NCBI GenBank assembly: GCA_947179155.2
Contig: OX359266.1
Coordinates: 44,635,039-44,699,038, forward strand
Length of the DNA: 64,000 nucleotides
Direction of reading: 5' to 3'
Source: Hedera helix
Lineage: Eukaryota > Streptophyta > Magnoliopsida > Apiales > Araliaceae
The position numbers and the translations under genes were made by a program. Of this stretch, positions 60,721-64,000 are shown one piece after another (position 1 is the stretch's first letter; every line of letters begins with the position of its first letter). Under the pieces are notes generated by a model. The model did not search any database, was not told the DNA's origin, and was given only the letters and a program-made list of their open reading frames with translations.

Positions 60721-61437
60721 TGTGTTTTTCTTGAAAGCTATTTCAAAAAGCCGGTTATGCTTTCTGGACCACTAATACTGGAGCCACCAAACTCTACTTT
60801 GGGCAAAAAATGGGTTAAGTGGCTAGCTAAATTTGAGCCTGGATCGGTCATATACTGTGCTTTTGGAAGTGAGTGCACCTTAAAGAAGGACCAGTTTCAA
60901 GAACTGCTATTGGGTTTTGAGCAAATGGGGATGCCTTTCTTGGCAGTGCTGAGACCCCCGCTGGGAGTTGAGTCCATTAAGGGCACGATTCCTCGAGGAT
61001 TTAATGAGAGAGTTGGGGAAAGAGGGGTTGTTCATGAGGGGTGGGTTCAGCAACAACTGATACTGAACATCCATCAGTTGGATGTTTTGTTACACATTGC
61101 GGCATGGCTTCTTTAATGGAGGCATTGATGAACAAGTGTCGGTTAGTGCTGTTGCCGCAGGCGGCAGGGGATCAAATTATTCAAGCCAGGATCATGAGTA
61201 CCATTTTGAAGGTTGGGATTGAAGTGGAGAAAGGAGAAGAAGATGGGTAGTTTACGAGGGACAGCTTGTGCAAGGCAGTGAGGACTGTGTGGAAGAAGAC
61301 AATGAGATGGGGAAGGAGGTTCGATCCAACCAGAGCAATTGTCGAGCAACGAGCTGGAATCCTCTTATATCAACAGTTTTTGTGAGAAAATTGAGAACCT
61401 AGTAGGTACCAGGAGTAGGATGATTACTACTATTATT
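60721..61437 (+). pseudogene. UGT79/91-type glycosyltransferase pseudogene (C-terminal half)
   Basis: The sequence reads FLESYFKKPVMLSGP, then WLAKFEPGSVIYCAFGSEC, then HEGWVQQQLILN, where one base is missing near 61071 (AACATCC for AACCATCC). The next frame gives HPSVGCFVTHCGMASLMEAL and LVLLPQAAGDQIIQARIMS, the PSPG box that binds the UDP-sugar. A TAG interrupts EEDG-FTRDS at about 61246, and a further frame change precedes SSYINSFCEKIENLVG. The N-terminal acceptor-binding half is missing. Relatives add a sugar to anthocyanin or flavonoid glycosides, or to triterpene glycosides. With at least three lesions and no 5' part it is not functional. Confidence 0.88.
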
Positions 61438-62085
61438 TGAATTAATATCTATATCATGCTTTCATTGCCCAAGTACATCTAAAAACTTGTGTTTTTTAGT
61501 ATTGCTCTGCCTTTCTAGCAAAGCAACTGCGCAGTATTTATTTGGGTTATATGGCCCATTTGGTGGAGCAATCCGATGTGTGGGGATGAAATATTTTTAA
61601 TGTATTAACTTTGACAAAAATACTTTCATAAAAAAAATTAAAATAATGTTTGATTACACAATTTTAAAATTAATTTTGAAAAAAATAAATTACTAAATTA
61701 TATACAAGTGTTTGTTATGAACTTTCAATTTTTACAACAATTTGAATACAATTTTATAAATTTTCTATTTCTTCTGATAGTGCTGTTTTAGCAAAAATCC
61801 CTACCCATTAAAAACAGAGAGTTAACTAGTACCAATTGTTTCCATACTTCAGAAGTGCATTTACACCCCCACCCCGCCAAGCCAAACAAGCTCTAAATAT
61901 AGGTTGGCTACTTCAAATTTTACTACCACAGTTTCAGCTACATGAAACATCTTCATTCTTGAGAGTAAGAATTATAGGATGAATTCTAAAGTTATATCTC
62001 TATACATATTTGTGCAGACTATCATTACCATGAGCTTCCATACGAAGCATGATCCTTGCATAACTAAGAATAAGAATTTTTACGT
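61438..62085. other. intergenic DNA after the UGT fragment
   Basis: AT-rich, no gene recognised. A short frame near 61979 has no domain. Confidence 0.45.
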
Positions 62086-63036
62086 TCTGCTGTTATTGGT
62101 TAAAGTATTTACATTCACCGTCATTGTCTCGATAAATAGTATTGACATTATTTTAAGCGATGACGTTTTGAAATTTCACCGTCTGTAGTATTACACATGA
62201 TGAAGTTTTGAAATTTCACTGTCTGCAATATAATACTGCGGACGAGATAACTAAAAAAATTTACCATCCACAATTTAATACTGCGGATGAAATCTACTCG
62301 AGTAAGTGCAAAAGATATGGGTAAATAATTTTTAAAGAATCTTACAGAGATTCTTCAACAATGTTTCACTCAGATCTCTTTCATCCTCCTTGAATGTAGA
62401 CATTGTCTGCATTTTAATACTGCGAACGGTAAATTTTTTTAATTACCCAGATCGGTTGTCAAAATAATTAGAACAATGAACAATAAGCAATATTTAAACA
62501 ATGAAGAACTCGAGCGTGGACAACAATCATACCTATAAAAAATATATATTTCTTTTCTTTTCTGCTGTCATTGGTTAAAGTATTTACATTCACCATCTTT
62601 GTCTCGATAATAGTATTGACATTATTTTAAACAATAACATTTTGAAATTTCACCGTCCGCAGTATTATACATGATGAAGTTTTAAAATTTCACCGTCTGC
62701 AGTATAATACTGCGGACAAAATAACTAAAAAAAATTACCATCCGCAATTTAATACTGCGGATGAAATCTACTCGAGTAAGTACAAAAGATATGGGTAAAT
62801 AATTTTTAAAGAATCTTACAGAGATTCTTCAACAATGTTTCACCCAGATCTCTTTCATCCTCTTCGAATGTAGACCTTGTCTGCACTTTAATACTGCGAA
62901 CGGTAAATTTTTTTAATTACCCAGATCGGTTGTCAAAACAATTAGAATAATGAACAATAAGCAATATTTAAACAATAAAGAACACGAGCATGGACAACAA
63001 TCATACCTATAAAGAATATATATTTCTTTTCGTTTT
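62086..63036 (+). repeat. two-copy tandem repeat, period 475 bp
   Basis: The block beginning TCTGCTGTTATTGGTTAAAG at 62086 is repeated from 62561 with few changes, to about 63036. Each copy holds four of the palindromic CCGTCYGCAGTATAATACTG motifs described in the next entry. No ORF. Confidence 0.88.
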
Positions 63037-63470
63037 GAGTATTGGAAATAAGTAACAATCTCTCATCTTATTTATAGTGGACTGGATTACTCAAATTCAA
63101 AGAGTCGAAACAATTTTCTTGTCATTAATTGAGAAACAATTGCTACCCCAACGTAATTGATTGAAATTTTCAACAATTGATTGTTACAAAAATTCAGCGT
63201 ACGCAGTATAATAATACGGACGGAAGAGCAGACATAGGCACGACATCATTTTAAATTATGTCGTTTGATTTACCCGTCAGAAGTATAATACTGTGGACGG
63301 TGAAATTTCAAAATGTCGTCGTTTTCTCGAGTAAGGCTTAGCCTTCACCGTCCGCAATATAATACTGCAGACGATGAGTGTATTTCGTACATGGTGAGAA
63401 CATTTTGGACAATATTCCTCATCCACAATATTATACTGTAAATACCTAAATATTATACTGCGAACGAGGG
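62158..63470. repeat. cluster of about 12 near-palindromic motifs with flanking inverted arms
   Basis: A motif like CCGCAGTATTATACTGCGG and half-copies recur at about 62175, 62221-62243, 62265-62289, 62401-62426, 62655, 62694-62716, 62739-62763, 62878-62903, 63198-63222, 63274-63298, 63347-63372, 63421 and 63453. The outer part of the left end (GATGACGTTTTGAAATTTCA, about 62160) is an inverted match of the right side (TGAAATTTCAAAATGTCGTC, about 63301). This looks like subterminal repeats of a DNA transposon or a foldback element. No transposase and no clear target duplication were found. Confidence 0.65.
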
Positions 63471-63554
63471 TCATATAAACCGTCAGTTGTCAACCTAAAC
63501 AACTGAGATTTGTTATAAAAATATATCTACTTTTATAACATTGTCAATCAATCG

Positions 63555-63557
<3 letters not shown>

Positions 63558-63618
<61 letters not shown>
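63558..63618. repeat. (AT)n microsatellite
   Basis: About 30 uninterrupted AT units. Confidence 0.97.
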
Positions 63619-63622
<4 letters not shown>

Positions 63623-64000
63623 TACATTCTATAAAGTTACAAACGAATTGAATCGGTCATTAATCTAATGGAACTCGACTTGTACATTTATTCAGTATTA
63701 AACTCGAATAATTTTTTATATTTATTTTCATGAACGAGCAGAGTTCAAGTTTTGCCTTATTAGACTGTAGTTTCACTTAATTAAATTTGTTTCGTGATCA
63801 GCTCCACTAATTTAATCATAACAGTAATATAAATACTTTATTTATTATAATTTTATTTATTTATAGCTTAATATCAACAAATCAAATTTCAACTCATTTA
63901 TAACCATACTCGTGCACAAACTTGAATTAAATATAAAGGATATATTTATATATGCATGAAATATAATCACTTAAAAAATTATTACGATGATTTTGTATAA
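63619..64000. other. AT-rich DNA at the right edge
   Basis: No gene recognised. The stretch 63640-63780 (AATCGGTCATTAATC, GAACTCGACTTG, GAACGAGCAGAGTTCAAG) resembles 44700-44980 in style (GTTCGAGTCATGCC), which may be fragments of one repeat family. Confidence 0.4.

Noticed and set aside
62086..63480. CRISPR-like array
   Set aside because: Repeats are palindromic with irregular spacing, spacers are themselves duplicated, there are no cas genes and the host is a plant.
1..64000. tRNA, rRNA, snoRNA or miRNA genes
   Set aside because: No cloverleaf with A and B boxes, no rRNA stretch and no convincing miRNA precursor was seen by eye. A covariance-model scan was not possible here.

Overview
This window is nuclear DNA from a flowering plant. 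It is AT-rich, its genes carry GT/AG introns, and it is full of MITEs, solo LTRs and microsatellites. The O-methyltransferases (OMTs) look most like the flavonoid OMTs of the mint family and relatives, so a Lamiales eudicot is my best guess; this is inferred from protein resemblance only. No bacterial, organellar or viral genes were seen.

Layout. (1) 1-19.75 kb: three minus-strand class II OMT genes. OMT-A (3773-5074) and OMT-C (16170-18544) are intact two-exon genes. OMT-B (10096-12177) is broken by a 1-nt deletion. A 5' fragment of an OPA3-like gene sits upstream of OMT-A. (2) 19.75-24.43 kb: a tandem array of about 1.82-kb units, each carrying the end of INDH exon 3 and INDH downstream sequence. 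(3) 24.43-26.84 kb: an LTR-retrotransposon remnant. (4) 26.84-37.94 kb: a second, recent copy of region 1, with OMT-D (28-bp deletion) and OMT-E (exon 1 only). An internal deletion of about 8.2 kb removed the OMT-B equivalent and the last exon of OMT-C. (5) 38.6-44.5 kb: a decayed INDH-OPA3 gene pair. (6) 45.2-59.7 kb: the intact pair, INDH (eight exons, 298 aa) followed by an OPA3-like gene (four exons, 169 aa). (7) 60.7-61.4 kb: a UGT79/91-type glycosyltransferase pseudogene. (8) 62.1-63.5 kb: a cluster of small palindromic motifs plus a 475-bp tandem duplication.

Function. The intact genes point to two unrelated jobs. OMT-A and OMT-C probably methylate flavonoids or related phenolics with S-adenosylmethionine. 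INDH (iron-sulfur carrier for complex I assembly) and OPA3-like are both mitochondrial, and the INDH promoter has a site II/telo-box arrangement typical of such genes. The UGT fragment is a second specialised-metabolism family, but it is dead.

The main interest is structural. It is a birth-and-death OMT cluster with four identifiable kinds of lesion, a gene pair repeatedly copied into fragments, and INDH intron 3, which holds an LTR element with two hAT-type elements nested inside one LTR. All three insertions have readable target-site duplications. No wholly new biochemical system is evident. The least explained item is the palindrome cluster at the right end.
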